Below, one piece after another: positions 1 to 9,322 of a DNA stretch of 64,000 nt. The translations under genes and the position numbers were made by a program. Every line of letters begins with the position of its first letter. Positions within the stretch are counted from its first letter, which is position 1. Below the pieces are notes generated by a model. It was not told the origin of the DNA, made no database searches, and saw only the letters and a program-made list of their open reading frames with translations. Source of the DNA: QHWT01 sp963755695 (GTDB lineage Bacteria; Acidobacteriota; Vicinamibacteria; Vicinamibacterales; 2-12-FULL-66-21); the NCBI GenBank assembly GCA_963755695.1, contig CAVWLB010000010.1, positions 186,001 to 250,000 of the forward strand, given 5' to 3'.

Positions 1-1284
1 GTGCAGGTGGACGGTGACGCTGTGACGGTGCGGCTTCGTTCGATCCAGATTGATGTCGGCCGGGCCGGCGACGACGTCACCGAACGGGGCGAGCTGAAGG
101 ATCTGTTCGCGCTCGCCGGCCTGGCGGCGAGGAGGGTAGTGCCTGGAGGTGACCTCGGGGCGCATCCTGCGTCTCCGTCGCTCCAGGCCTTCGAGCAGTA
201 CATCAAGGGACTGCTCGTGGAGCAGCCGGCGAGTCAGGCGACGCTTCTCGAGACCGCGCTGAAGCTCGATCCATCGTACGACCGGGCGCGCATTGCGCTG
301 TGGGAGGTCCGTACCGCGCAGGGAGATCACGCGGCGGCCCTGGCGGCCGTCAAGCGGGTTTCCGGATCGTCACCCGCGGCGCGGCGGGCCCGATTCCTTG
401 CCGCGGTTTCCATGATGGGAATGCGGCAGTACGACGACGCGTTCACCGCGCTGAAGTCGCTGCAGGACGAGTCGTTCAGCGCGGCAGTGCTCAATAACCT
501 CGGTGTTGTCCAGGTTCGGCGCGGGGCGACGGCGGAGACAGGCAAGGCCACCTACTATTTCACCCAGGCCGCAAAGGCCGAACCGGACGAACCCGACCTC
601 CTGTTCAACCTTGGCTATGCCTACGCGCTCGATCGCGACCCGCAGGGCGCCATCTACTGGTTGCGCGAATCCCTGCGCCGAAATCCCGCCGACGGCGACG
701 CGCACATCGTGCTCGCCGCGGAGCTCGAAGCGGCGGGCCGTGCGGCCGAAGCGGTTCGGGAGCGGGAACTCGCAGCCCAACTGTCGGCGAAGTATGCGGA
801 CGCCTCGAAACGTCTGGGCACGGAGGTTCTCCCAACCCGTCTCGAGCGGATTCGAACGGATCTGGAGCCGCGTCGCGCGCAGTCGGTGGACCAGGCGATT
901 GTCAACACGACCCAGCGCGATCAGCAGGATCTCGCACGTTTCCACCTCGAGCGGGGCCGTCGTCTTTTCGAGCGGGAGCAGGATGCCGAAGCCATGGCCG
1001 AGTTGCGTCGGGTTGTGTTTCTCTCGCCGTATGAGGCGCAGGCCCATCTGCTGATCGGACGGATTCACCTGCGTGGTGGACGCCCGCGGGAGGCGGTCGA
1101 TGCGCTGAAGATTTCAATCTGGAGCCAGGACAACGCTGCCGCTCGCGTCGCGCTCGGAGAGGCGTATCTTCTACTGAAGGATTTCACCAACGCGCGCGCG
1201 GAGGTGCAGCGGGCGCTGGCGCTGGAACCGGATTCGGCTCCCGCGAAGAAGTTGCAGGAGCGTCTCGACAGAGGAGGGCATTAG
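1..1284 (+). CDS. Tetratricopeptide-repeat protein, 5' end cut by window edge
   Basis: The reading frame is open from the first base, so the true start probably lies upstream and the displayed GTG may be internal. The first 45 residues look like the end of a beta-rich domain. From about residue 60 the protein is a series of helical TPR-type units, the clearest near residues 160-245 (pattern NLGY-A-ALDRDPQGAIYWLRES) and again at 310-420. TPR arrays are protein-protein interaction scaffolds, and no catalytic motif is visible. It ends 3 bases before the NfeD-like protease gene and is probably cotranscribed with it. A role in envelope protein quality control is only a guess from that neighbour. 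Confidence 0.8.
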   Translation: MQVDGDAVTVRLRSIQIDVGRAGDDVTERGELKDLFALAGLAARRVVPGGDLGAHPASPSLQAFEQYIKGLLVEQPASQATLLETALKLDPSYDRARIALWEVRTAQGDHAAALAAVKRVSGSSPAARRARFLAAVSMMGMRQYDDAFTALKSLQDESFSAAVLNNLGVVQVRRGATAETGKATYYFTQAAKAEPDEPDLLFNLGYAYALDRDPQGAIYWLRESLRRNPADGDAHIVLAAELEAAGRAAEAVRERELAAQLSAKYADASKRLGTEVLPTRLERIRTDLEPRRAQSVDQAIVNTTQRDQQDLARFHLERGRRLFEREQDAEAMAELRRVVFLSPYEAQAHLLIGRIHLRGGRPREAVDALKISIWSQDNAAARVALGEAYLLLKDFTNARAEVQRALALEPDSAPAKKLQERLDRGGH

Positions 1285-1287
1285 GCC

Positions 1288-2589
1288 ATGCGCCGCTTCG
1301 CCCTGGTCGTGGTCATCATCGCCGCGGTGGCCGCTGTGATCGCCGGCACCCCGGCCGACCATCCGGCCATCGTGGAAAGCGCGACGGTGGACGGGATCAT
1401 CCACCCCGTCACTTCGGAGTTCATGCGAAAGGCCATCGCCAAGGCGGATGCCGAGGGCGCCCGGCTGATCGTGTTCACGCTCCGCACGCCTGGCGGTCTG
1501 CTCGACTCCACCCGCGACATCAACAACGCCATCATTGCGGCCCGCACGCCGGTGGCAATCTTCGTCGGCCCCTCGGGCAACCGCGCGGCCTCCGCCGGCT
1601 TTCTGATCACCATGGCCGCCGACATCGCGGCAATGGCGCCCGGGACGCACATCGGCGCCGCGCACCCGGTGGCCGGAAATGGCGAGAAGATGGACGACGT
1701 CATGGCGAAGAAGGCCGCCTCCGACACGGCCGCTTACGCGCGCACGCTGGCGGCGCAGCGTGGCCGCAACGTCACGCTCGTCGAGCAGGCCGTGATCGAC
1801 AGCCGATCCTTCACCGAGCAGGAAGCTTTGCAGGCATCGCCGCCGCTCATCGACATCGTCGCGACGGACGTCGCGGACCTGGTGAAGAAGCTCGATGGGC
1901 GCACCGTGAAACGGTTCAATGGGGCCACCACGACGCTCGCGCTGGCGGGGGCCGAGACCCGGACGATTGAGATGACGTGGTCCGAGCGAATCCTGACGGC
2001 CGTCGCGCATCCACAGATCGCCTACCTCCTGCTGACGCTCGGGACGCTCGGCCTGACGATCGAGCTGTGGAGTCCGGGGGCGATCCTTCCTGGCGTAGCC
2101 GGCGGGCTCTGCCTGCTCCTGGCGTTTTTCGCGCTGCAGGTGCTCCCGGTCAGCTACGCGGGCGTGCTGTTGATCGTCTTTGGCTTCGCGCTCCTGGTGC
2201 TGGAAGTGAAGATAACCAGCCACGGTCTGCTGGCGGTCGGCGGGATTACCAGCCTGTTGTTTGGATCGCTGATGCTGATCGACTCCCCCTTGCCGGAGAT
2301 GCAGATCGGACTGCGGATGATCCTCCCGATTACGCTGTCGCTGGCGGGAATCATCCTGTTCCTCGTCCGGCTGGGAGTGAAGGCGCAACGATCGCCAGCC
2401 GTCACTGGGGAGAGCGGGATGCTGCAGTCCACGGCTGAGGCGCTCACGTCGATTGCCCCGGGAGGGGTCGGCCGCGTGTCCACCCACGGGGAGATCTGGA
2501 CTGCGACGTCTCCCGAGCCGATACATGCGGGGGACAGGGTTGTCGTCACGGAAGTGAAGGGTCTGCTTCTGACCGTCAAGCCGTTGTAG
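1288..2589 (+). CDS. NfeD-family membrane-bound ClpP-class serine protease
   Basis: 433 residues. An N-terminal hydrophobic signal or anchor (residues 4-20) is followed by a ClpP/crotonase-fold protease domain with the conserved TPGG turn near residue 67. The nucleophile is probably Ser102 in the AASAG motif, and Lys140 or Lys141 is the likely partner, as in the Ser-Lys dyad known for archaeal NfeD (PH1510). Several membrane helices follow (about 225-360), and the last 60 residues look like the NfeD OB-fold domain. NfeD proteases are typically encoded beside a stomatin/slipin, which is the case here 80 bases downstream. Known archaeal members cleave the C-terminal hydrophobic tail of their stomatin partner. 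Full-length and intact. Confidence 0.93.
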   Translation: MRRFALVVVIIAAVAAVIAGTPADHPAIVESATVDGIIHPVTSEFMRKAIAKADAEGARLIVFTLRTPGGLLDSTRDINNAIIAARTPVAIFVGPSGNRAASAGFLITMAADIAAMAPGTHIGAAHPVAGNGEKMDDVMAKKAASDTAAYARTLAAQRGRNVTLVEQAVIDSRSFTEQEALQASPPLIDIVATDVADLVKKLDGRTVKRFNGATTTLALAGAETRTIEMTWSERILTAVAHPQIAYLLLTLGTLGLTIELWSPGAILPGVAGGLCLLLAFFALQVLPVSYAGVLLIVFGFALLVLEVKITSHGLLAVGGITSLLFGSLMLIDSPLPEMQIGLRMILPITLSLAGIILFLVRLGVKAQRSPAVTGESGMLQSTAEALTSIAPGGVGRVSTHGEIWTATSPEPIHAGDRVVVTEVKGLLLTVKPL

Positions 2590-2606
2590 TGGTCCTGGAA
2601 TGAGTA

Positions 2607-2655
2607 GGCAGGCCATCAGGCCTGCCGGTTGAAAGGGCGGGCTCTTGGACCCGCC
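2607..2655. repeat. Two GC-rich hairpins upstream of the slipin gene
   Basis: A perfect 8-bp stem GGCAGGCC/GGCCTGCC with loop ATCA spans 2607-2626. A second 6-bp stem GGCGGG/CCCGCC spans 2636-2655. They end 14 bases before the GTG start of the slipin. Neither has a T-run, so they are not convincing intrinsic terminators. They belong to a hairpin class that recurs before several starts in this window. Confidence 0.7.
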
Positions 2656-2669
2656 ATTCAGGAGAGCTC

Positions 2670-3422
2670 GTGATCGTGTCGCCCACGCTGATCATCGTCG
2701 TAATCGTCGTGTTCTATCTGCTCAGTTCAATCAAGATTTTGAACGAGTACGAGCGGGCGGTCATCTTCCGGCTGGGCAAACTTTTGAGCCAGCCGAAAGG
2801 ACCCGGGGTCATTCTGGTGTTTGCGCCGATCGACAAGATGGTCCGCGTCAGTCTCAGGACCATCGTCATGGACGTGCCACCGCAGGACGTCATTACCCGC
2901 GACAACGTGTCGGTGAAGGTGAACGCGGTCGTCTATTTTCGCGTGATGGAGCCGCGCAAGGCGATCGTCGAGGTCGAAAGCTATCACTACGCGACGTCGC
3001 AGCTGGCGCAGACCACGCTTCGAAGTGTGCTGGGTCAGGTGGAGCTCGACGATCTGTTGTCAGAACGCGAGCGGCTGAATCAGCAGCTGCAGCAGATTCT
3101 CGATCTGCACACGGATCCCTGGGGGATCAAAGTGTCGGCGGTCGAAGTGAAACACGTCGATCTGCCGCCCGACATGCAGCGCGCGATGGCGCGCCAGGCG
3201 GAAGCCGAGCGTGAGAAGCGTGCTAAAATCATTCACGCCGACGGCGAACTGCAGGCATCGGAGAAGCTGGCGCAGGCCGCTGCGGTCATCGCGACCGAGC
3301 CGGTGACGATCACCCTCCGCTACCTGCAGACGCTCACGGAAATCGCCTCGGAAAAGAATTCCACGATCATCTTCCCGCTGCCCATCGAGTTGATGAACAC
3401 GATCACCGGGCGCAACAAGTAG
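2670..3422 (+). CDS. Slipin (stomatin/SPFH family) membrane protein
   Basis: 250 residues from a GTG start preceded by GGAGAG. It has one N-terminal membrane helix (about residues 4-20) followed by the SPFH/band-7 domain, with the family signatures IFRLGK and LRTIVMDVPPQDVITRDN, and a short helical C-terminus (AEAEREKRAKII) of the kind that drives oligomerisation. Slipins form membrane-associated ring scaffolds. Those encoded next to NfeD, as here, are thought to be regulated or cleaved by that protease. Length and motifs are normal for the family. Confidence 0.93.
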   Translation: MIVSPTLIIVVIVVFYLLSSIKILNEYERAVIFRLGKLLSQPKGPGVILVFAPIDKMVRVSLRTIVMDVPPQDVITRDNVSVKVNAVVYFRVMEPRKAIVEVESYHYATSQLAQTTLRSVLGQVELDDLLSERERLNQQLQQILDLHTDPWGIKVSAVEVKHVDLPPDMQRAMARQAEAEREKRAKIIHADGELQASEKLAQAAAVIATEPVTITLRYLQTLTEIASEKNSTIIFPLPIELMNTITGRNK

Positions 3423-3441
3423 AGCTGCGGGAATTCACATC

Positions 3442-4185
3442 ATGACTGAGATCACCCATCACGACCTGGCGGACGAGGGTTTTCACGAAATCCAGTTGAG
3501 CGGGAAGCAGCTCGTGTTCCTGTTCATGGCAACCACGATCGTGGCGGTGGTGATTTTCCTGTGCGGCGTCCAGGTTGGCCGCGGGGTCAGAACCGAGCAT
3601 GTCGCCGACACCAGCGACGCGACCGCGACCGTGACCACCCCACCGGTGACCGCGCCGCCGCCGTCGACGGCGTCCGGTGCGGTTGCGTCCCCTCCGTCGG
3701 AGGCGCCGCAGCCCGCTCCGGAAGGGGCGGACGATTTGAGCTATCCGAAGCGCTTGCAGTCGGATTCCGCTCAAAAGGAACAGGTGAAGCCGCGCAGCGA
3801 GCCGGCGCCAGCACCCGCGACAGCCGCCAGTGCACCCGCCAAGAACACGTCGGTGAAGGTCGGGCCGCAGCCTGCGGCGTCGGAGCCGCCGTCGGCGTCA
3901 CGGGCGGCGAGTCCACCTGCCGCGCCGGCCGCCGGCATACCCACAGCGTCACGTCCCGGGGTCTGGGTGATCCAGGTGCACGCCCTGAAGGATCGCGCGG
4001 CGGCTGGCGCGATCGCGCGTCGACTGTTGGGCAAGGGCTATCCGGCATTCGTGCTCGATCCGTCTCGGGGCGCGCCACCGATCTACCGCGTCCAGGTCGG
4101 ACGCTACAACGATCGCCACGAAGCGGACGAGATCGCCCGGCGGCTGGAAAGAGAAGAGCAGTTCAAGCCCTGGGTCCAGCACTAG
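3442..4185 (+). CDS. SPOR-domain cell-envelope protein
   Basis: 247 residues: a cytoplasmic N-terminus, one membrane helix (about 27-46), a long Pro/Ala/Ser-rich periplasmic linker (about 55-170), and a C-terminal SPOR domain (about 173-247, containing GVWVIQVHA and YRVQVGRY). SPOR domains bind denuded glycan strands at septal peptidoglycan, so a role at division or constriction sites is likely. It starts 19 bases after the slipin, and its 3' end overlaps the presumed start of lnt, which suggests translational coupling. Confidence 0.88.
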   Translation: MTEITHHDLADEGFHEIQLSGKQLVFLFMATTIVAVVIFLCGVQVGRGVRTEHVADTSDATATVTTPPVTAPPPSTASGAVASPPSEAPQPAPEGADDLSYPKRLQSDSAQKEQVKPRSEPAPAPATAASAPAKNTSVKVGPQPAASEPPSASRAASPPAAPAAGIPTASRPGVWVIQVHALKDRAAAGAIARRLLGKGYPAFVLDPSRGAPPIYRVQVGRYNDRHEADEIARRLEREEQFKPWVQH

Positions 4186-5780
4186 CGCTTCTCTCGGGCG
4201 GGCTGCTCGCGCTCAGTTTCCCGAAGTTCGGCCACCCGGCGCTTGCGTGGATCGCGCTGGCGCCGCTGCTGGTGGCGGTGTCGACCCGGGGTCAGACCCC
4301 GCGGTTCTCCAGCGCTCCTGTCACTCCGCGTCATACTGAGGTCTTTCGACGAGCTGCGAAGTGGGGTCAGACCCCCTTCGGCCTCGGGCTGCTGACGGGG
4401 GCGGTCTACTTCGGAGGAACGCTCTACTGGCTGGTCCAGACCATGACGACGTTTGGGGGGCTGGCGATGCCGGTGGCGGCAGTTGCCGCCGCGATTCTCG
4501 TCGCGTACCTCTCGCTGTTCCCCGCCGCTTTCGCATGGATCCAGGCCCGCCTGTTTCGAGCCCTCGGGACGTCCGCGTTGCTCCTAGCACCATTGGTCTG
4601 GGTCGCCACTGAAATGGGCCGGACCTACCTCTGGGACGGATTCCCGTGGGAACTCCTCGGCTACAGCCAGGTGACGGTCTTGCCGATTGCGCAGCTTGCG
4701 AGCGTGGTCGGGGTCTATGGCCTCTCGGCGTTCGTGGCGATCGTCAGCGCCGCTGCCGCCTATGCAGCACTGGAGCGGACGCCGCGACGCTGGCTGGTGG
4801 GCGCGGCGACGGCGGCCCTGGTGATCGGGTGCGCGATCTGGGGCGCTGCGCGCGTGCGGGCCCAGACGTTGACCAAGGAAGGCTCGCCGATTCGCGTCGC
4901 GGTACTGCAAGGCAACGTCCTGCAAGAGCAGAAGGACGAGGCTTATCGTGGCGATCGCCTGCTGATCGATGCGATCTCCCAGCGCTACATCGACATGACC
5001 CGCGAGGCGATCGGCCGGGGCGCGCGGTTCATTCTCTGGCCGGAGTCGTCGATCCCTTACTACTACCAACAGGATCTCGCCCGCGCCGATGCCGTCCGCC
5101 GCCTCACCCGTGAGGCGCACGTCACGATCCTGCTGGGGAGCGACCAGATCGAGCCGGTCCGGCCGGTCGCCACCGGCAAGCCGCCCGAGGCGCGCTACTA
5201 CAACGCGGCATTTCTCGTTCGACCGGATGGGAGCACGGGCGCCATCTACCGCAAGATTCACCTGGTGCCGTTCGGAGAGTACGTCCCCCTGAAGCGTTTG
5301 CTCTTTTTCGTGGGCCCCCTCGTAGAAGCCGTCTCCGACTTTTCAGCTGGGACCGAGCCCGTGCTGCTGCCGGTCGACGGCCACATGGCCAGCACGGCCA
5401 TCTGCTACGAGGTGATCTATTCGAGCTTGATGCGATCGTTCGTGGTGCGTGGCAGCGAGCTGCTGACCACCATCACCAATGACGCCTGGTACGGATGGTC
5501 GTCGGCAGCCTACCAGCACTGGGAACAGGCGTCGATGCGCGCGATCGAGCAGGGGCGGTATCTGGCCCGTTCCGCGAACACTGGCATCAGCGGCTTCGTG
5601 GATCCGTACGGGCGGGAAATACAGAAATCCAACATGTTCGAAAGCGCGGTCATGGTGGCCGACCTGCGATTCATCTCCGCGCGCACGATCTACAGCCGCA
5701 TCGGCGATCTCGTGGGCTGGCTGTCCGTTGCTCTCACCGCGGCGGCATTGCTGGCGACGCGCCGTCCGTCGACGGGGTAG
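4170..5780 (+). CDS. lnt: Apolipoprotein N-acyltransferase
   Basis: This membrane enzyme transfers an acyl chain from phospholipid to the N-terminus of lipoproteins, the last step of lipoprotein maturation. The family core is clear: N-terminal FPKFGHPALAWIALAPLL, several membrane helices, then the nitrilase-type domain with LWPESSIP (catalytic Glu), a Lys in GAIYRKIHLVPFGEYVP, and AICYEVIY (catalytic Cys). There is no ATG, GTG or TTG in frame near the start; the first possible codon is CTG at 4170, inside the end of the SPOR gene, so the start is uncertain and an indel may have erased it. About 25 codons near residue 40-65 are an in-frame repeat insertion (see 4287-4375). Confidence 0.9.
   Translation: MGPALALLSGGLLALSFPKFGHPALAWIALAPLLVAVSTRGQTPRFSSAPVTPRHTEVFRRAAKWGQTPFGLGLLTGAVYFGGTLYWLVQTMTTFGGLAMPVAAVAAAILVAYLSLFPAAFAWIQARLFRALGTSALLLAPLVWVATEMGRTYLWDGFPWELLGYSQVTVLPIAQLASVVGVYGLSAFVAIVSAAAAYAALERTPRRWLVGAATAALVIGCAIWGAARVRAQTLTKEGSPIRVAVLQGNVLQEQKDEAYRGDRLLIDAISQRYIDMTREAIGRGARFILWPESSIPYYYQQDLARADAVRRLTREAHVTILLGSDQIEPVRPVATGKPPEARYYNAAFLVRPDGSTGAIYRKIHLVPFGEYVPLKRLLFFVGPLVEAVSDFSAGTEPVLLPVDGHMASTAICYEVIYSSLMRSFVVRGSELLTTITNDAWYGWSSAAYQHWEQASMRAIEQGRYLARSANTGISGFVDPYGREIQKSNMFESAVMVADLRFISARTIYSRIGDLVGWLSVALTAAALLATRRPSTG
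4287..4375. repeat. In-frame insertion in lnt flanked by direct palindromic repeats
   Basis: A 15-bp perfect palindrome built on GGGGTCAGACCCC lies at 4287-4301, and the same 13-bp core recurs at 4363-4375. The spacing is 75 bases, exactly 25 codons. The inserted segment encodes a polar stretch beginning and ending GQTP, between two hydrophobic segments of Lnt where homologues normally have a short loop. It looks like a small repeat element tolerated because it keeps the frame. Confidence 0.75.
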
Positions 5781-5915
5781 AATGGCTCAGGGCTTAAGGC
5801 TCATGGCGGCTTACGGCTCGATGGCTTAGGACTATGCGGTCATGAGCCATGACACCTTGAGCTACCTTGAGCCCTGAACCACCGTGAGCCTTGAGTCCTG
5901 AGTCTTAAGTCATTT
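5781..5915. repeat. Mirror array of degenerate GGCTTA/GAGCC words between lnt and prfB
   Basis: The first half repeats words like GGCTTA, GGCTCA and GGCTCG. After about 5830 the polarity flips to TGAGCC, TGAGTC and TTGAGC words, so the two halves are imperfect reverse complements. No ORF with coding character is present. It belongs to the mirror-array family found in many gaps of this window. Confidence 0.75.
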
Positions 5916-7056
5916 ATGCCAACCATTCAATTAGACGAGCAGCTCCGCCGGTACCAGGATCTCGCCAAGCGTGCTTCCGACCTGCGGAGCTATCTTTGAC
6001 GCCGCCCGTCCCGCGGACGAACTCTCGAAAATAGAACAGCGCGTCGCGGATCCGGACTTCTGGAAGGATCAGGCCGCCGCACAGAAAGTGATGCAGCGTC
6101 GCCGGCGTCTCGAGGACGATCAGCGCCTGACCGACTCGCTGCGCCGTCGCGGCGACGACCTCGCGGTTCTCGTCGAATGGGCGCAGGCCGGCGAGCCGGT
6201 TGCCGACGATCTTGCGCGCGGACTCGACGAATTCGCCGAAGAAGTCGAGGCCGGTGAAACGAAGAAGATGCTCGGCGGCGAGCACGATCGGAAGAACGCG
6301 ATCGTGACGATTCACCCCGGCGCCGGTGGCACCGAGTCGCAGGATTGGGCAGAGATGCTCTTGCGCATGTACCTGCGCTGGACCGAGCGTCGCGGCTTCA
6401 AGCGCGAGGTCATGGATGTCCAGCCGGGCGACGAGGCCGGCATCAAGAGCGCAACGTTCGAGATCTACGGCGACTACGCCTACGGCCTGATGCTCGCCGA
6501 GGCGGGCGTCCATCGACTGGTACGCATTTCGCCGTTCGATCAGGCTGCGCGCCGTCACACCTCGTTCGCGTCGGTCTACGTGTGGCCCGAGCTTCCCGAC
6601 GATGTCGAGGTCGATATCGAAGAGAAGGACCTGCGGATCGACACCTATCGGTCGAGCGGCGCGGGCGGTCAGCACGTCAACGTCACCGATTCGGCGGTTC
6701 GCATCACCCACATCCCGACCGGAATCGTCGTTTCCTGCCAGAACGAGCGGTCGCAGCACAAGAACCGGGCGCAGGCGATGAAAGTGCTGAAGGCGCGCCT
6801 GTTCGACTTGAAGATGAAGGAGCAGCAGGCAACGCTCGAGAAGCTCGGCGGAGAGAAGCGCGAGATCGCCTTCGGCAGCCAGATCCGCAGCTACGTCCTC
6901 CATCCGTACCAGATGGTCAAGGACCACCGTACGAAGGAGCAGGTGGGAGATGTCAACCGCGTGCTCGACGGCGACATCGACATGTTCATCAAGACCTACT
7001 TGATGAAGAAAGCCGCGGGGGCCCTGTCAACGGCTGTAGACGAAGACGTCGAATGA
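5916..7056 (+). CDS. prfB: Peptide chain release factor 2 (programmed +1 frameshift)
   Basis: Recognises UGA and UAA stop codons and triggers peptide release. Translation starts at ATG 5916, runs 27 codons (MPTIQLDEQL...) to an in-frame TGA at 5997, and continues in the +1 frame from GAC 5998. The downstream part carries the RF2 anticodon-like tripeptide SPF (RISPFDQAA) and the universal GGQ motif (SGAGGQHVN). About 379 residues, typical of the family. The apparent internal start at 5971 is an artefact of ignoring the recoding. Transcribed convergently with the PBP1A gene, whose 3' end is 7 bases away. Confidence 0.95.
5985..6000 (+). promoter_or_regulatory. RF2 autoregulatory frameshift site
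   Basis: The slippery CTT TGA C lies at 5994-6000, preceded by a Shine-Dalgarno-like GGAG and the TAT triplet, matching the layout of the E. coli prfB site. When RF2 is scarce the ribosome slips +1 at CTT and makes full-length RF2. The TGA here is therefore functional and not a sequencing error. Confidence 0.92.
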
Positions 7057-7063
7057 AGGGCGC

Positions 7064-9322
7064 CTACTGGCGGAATGAGCCGGGCTGGGTGCCCGCGATG
7101 AACGCTTCGTTTATCGACCCCGGAGCATCCGCATCAGTCGCCGTGCCAGACCCCTTGTCGACCGACACGAAAACGATGTTACCCGGGGCCTCGAACTTCG
7201 GCGGATCCTTGCGATCGCCGATCCACGCCTTCATGATGTCGTTCCAGATTGGAAGCGCCGCTTCAGCACCGCTCATTCCTGCGCCCAGCGGCTTCCGCTG
7301 GTCGTAGCCGACCCATACGGCCAGCGTGATGTCGGGATCGAATCCGATGAACCACGCATCGGAGAAGTCGTCGGTCGTTCCCGTCTTGCCACCGATCGGC
7401 CAGTTGAGGGCAGCGGCCTTTGCCGCCGTGCCGTGAAGAACCACCCCGCGCAAGAGGTTGGTCATCACGAAGGCCGTGTCGGCGCGAATCGCATCCTTCG
7501 GCTCTGGCCTGTTCTCCTCCAGGACGTTGCCTTCACGGTCGGTGACCTTCAGGACCGCGTAAGGCGTCATCCGGACGCCCTGATTCGGAAACACCGAATA
7601 CGCGCTGGTCATTTCCAGCAGGGTGGCCTCTGCCGCGCCCAGCGCGACGGGAAGGTAGGGCGGAAGCGGTGAGGTCAGGCCGAAACGCCGGGCGTACACA
7701 ATCACCTGCTTCGGACCGAGCTGGTCCATCACCCGCACCGCCGGCACGTTGCGCGAGTCTTCGAGCGCGCGCCTGAGAGTGATCGGTCCTTCGAACTTGT
7801 GGTCGTAATTCTGTGGGGAGTAGAGCGGCTGGTTGGGTCCCGCAGGAAAGCTGACCGGCTCATCGTCCAGGATCGTCGACGGGGTATAACCGCGGTCGAT
7901 GGCGGTCGTGTAGACGAACGGTTTGAACGCCGAGCCGACCTGCCGGAACGCCTGTGTCGCCCGATTGAACTTGCTGCGATCGAAGCTGTAGCCTCCGGTC
8001 ATCACTCGAACCTGTCCGGTGCGGTTATCGATCGCGAGCACCGCCCCCTCGACTGCCGGAGGCTGCTCCAACGAGCCGGTGGCCGCGTGCGACGCTTCGT
8101 CGATCGTCAGCAACTTCGTTTCGACGAGGTCGCCCCGCCGCACGAGCTGGGTCGACGGCTTGTGCGTCCACACGAACCCCTTCTTGTCGATCGTCACGTG
8201 ATAGTCGCCGGCGCGCAGACGGATCGTGGCCGGATCCACATCCGTGACCACCGCAGGAACGACATCATTCGTCGCGAACGTGCGGTCCCATCGGGCCTGC
8301 TTGAAGCTGTCGACGTCGTGGTGCTCGGAGATGACGTTGCGTCTCGGCTGACGGAAGCCGTGAAGGTGATCGATGCGCCGGAGTCCCTGGTCGAGCGCGC
8401 GATTGGCGACGTCCTGCAGCTTCAGATCCAGCGCCGTCTGCACGGTAAGGCCGTTTTCGTACAACTGCTTCGCGCCGTACCGCGCTTCGAGCTCCTTGCG
8501 AACTTCCTCCAGGAAGTACGGCGCGATCGTGGCTGACTGCATCGCCGGATCACCACGGGTGACAATCGGTTTCTTCTTAGCATCCGCCGCCTGTTGCGGC
8601 GTGATGAAGTGGACTTCCGCCATCCGATCGAGCGTGTAGTTCCGGCGGCGCAGCGCGGCATCCATGTTCACGTATGGGCTCTGCCGGACGTTGCCCTGGA
8701 GGATTCCCGCGATCAGCGCCGCTTCCTCGATGGTCAGGTCCTTTGCCGATTTGGCGAAATAGAGTCGCGAGGCCGCCTCCACGCCATAGGCGCCGTGGCC
8801 GAAATACATCTGGTTGCAGTAAAGCGTGAAGATCTCTTCCTTGGTGTAGCGCTTCTCGATCTGGATGGTGAGGAGCGCTTCCTTGACCTTGCGCGACCAG
8901 GCCTTCTCGTCCTTGAGGAACAGCTTGCGGGTCAGTTGTTGCGTCAGCGTGCTGGCGCCGGCGGCCTTGCGGAACTCGATCAGATCCTTGATTGCCGCAA
9001 CCACGATGTGCGGAATGCTCAAGCCGAAGTGCTGAAAAAAGGTGTCGTCCTCGGCCGCGAGGATCGCATTGCGCAGGTTGGGGGAGATGTCCTGATACCT
9101 GATGATCACCCGGCGCTGGATCGCGAACTCGCCGACCACATCGCCGCGCGCGCCGTAGACGCGGGTAATCGTGCTCGGCGAGTAGTCGTCGAGCGCCGAG
9201 ATGCGAGGCAGATCGCCGGCAAAGGCGAACACCACCCCGGTTACTGTACCGAGCGTCGCCGCGATCAGGAACAGGATGACGATGAGCGCATTACGGGCGA
9301 GTTTGACGACGTAGCGAGCCAT
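7064..9322 (-). CDS. Class A penicillin-binding protein (PBP1A-type)
   Basis: Bifunctional peptidoglycan glycosyltransferase/transpeptidase, 752 residues, anchored by an N-terminal membrane helix (about 10-30). The GT51 domain shows the catalytic Glu91 in AAEDDTFFQHFG. The penicillin-binding transpeptidase domain follows with the SxxK motif in GSAFKPF, an SRN-type motif (EDSRNVPAV) and the KTG box (GGKTGTTDDFSDAWF). All catalytic motifs and the expected length are present. It acts on the periplasmic face in cell-wall synthesis. Confidence 0.95.
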   Translation of the reverse strand: MARYVVKLARNALIVILFLIAATLGTVTGVVFAFAGDLPRISALDDYSPSTITRVYGARGDVVGEFAIQRRVIIRYQDISPNLRNAILAAEDDTFFQHFGLSIPHIVVAAIKDLIEFRKAAGASTLTQQLTRKLFLKDEKAWSRKVKEALLTIQIEKRYTKEEIFTLYCNQMYFGHGAYGVEAASRLYFAKSAKDLTIEEAALIAGILQGNVRQSPYVNMDAALRRRNYTLDRMAEVHFITPQQAADAKKKPIVTRGDPAMQSATIAPYFLEEVRKELEARYGAKQLYENGLTVQTALDLKLQDVANRALDQGLRRIDHLHGFRQPRRNVISEHHDVDSFKQARWDRTFATNDVVPAVVTDVDPATIRLRAGDYHVTIDKKGFVWTHKPSTQLVRRGDLVETKLLTIDEASHAATGSLEQPPAVEGAVLAIDNRTGQVRVMTGGYSFDRSKFNRATQAFRQVGSAFKPFVYTTAIDRGYTPSTILDDEPVSFPAGPNQPLYSPQNYDHKFEGPITLRRALEDSRNVPAVRVMDQLGPKQVIVYARRFGLTSPLPPYLPVALGAAEATLLEMTSAYSVFPNQGVRMTPYAVLKVTDREGNVLEENRPEPKDAIRADTAFVMTNLLRGVVLHGTAAKAAALNWPIGGKTGTTDDFSDAWFIGFDPDITLAVWVGYDQRKPLGAGMSGAEAALPIWNDIMKAWIGDRKDPPKFEAPGNIVFVSVDKGSGTATDADAPGSINEAFIAGTQPGSFRQ

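Noticed and set aside
3561..4169. Long 5' extension of the lnt frame
   Set aside because: It is antiphase to the SPOR gene, rich in Arg and Gly, and unlike any Lnt N-terminus.
5971..7056. prfB starting at 5971 without recoding
   Set aside because: The upstream 27 codons plus CTT TGA C form the known RF2 frameshift site, and the protein N-terminus lies in the other frame.
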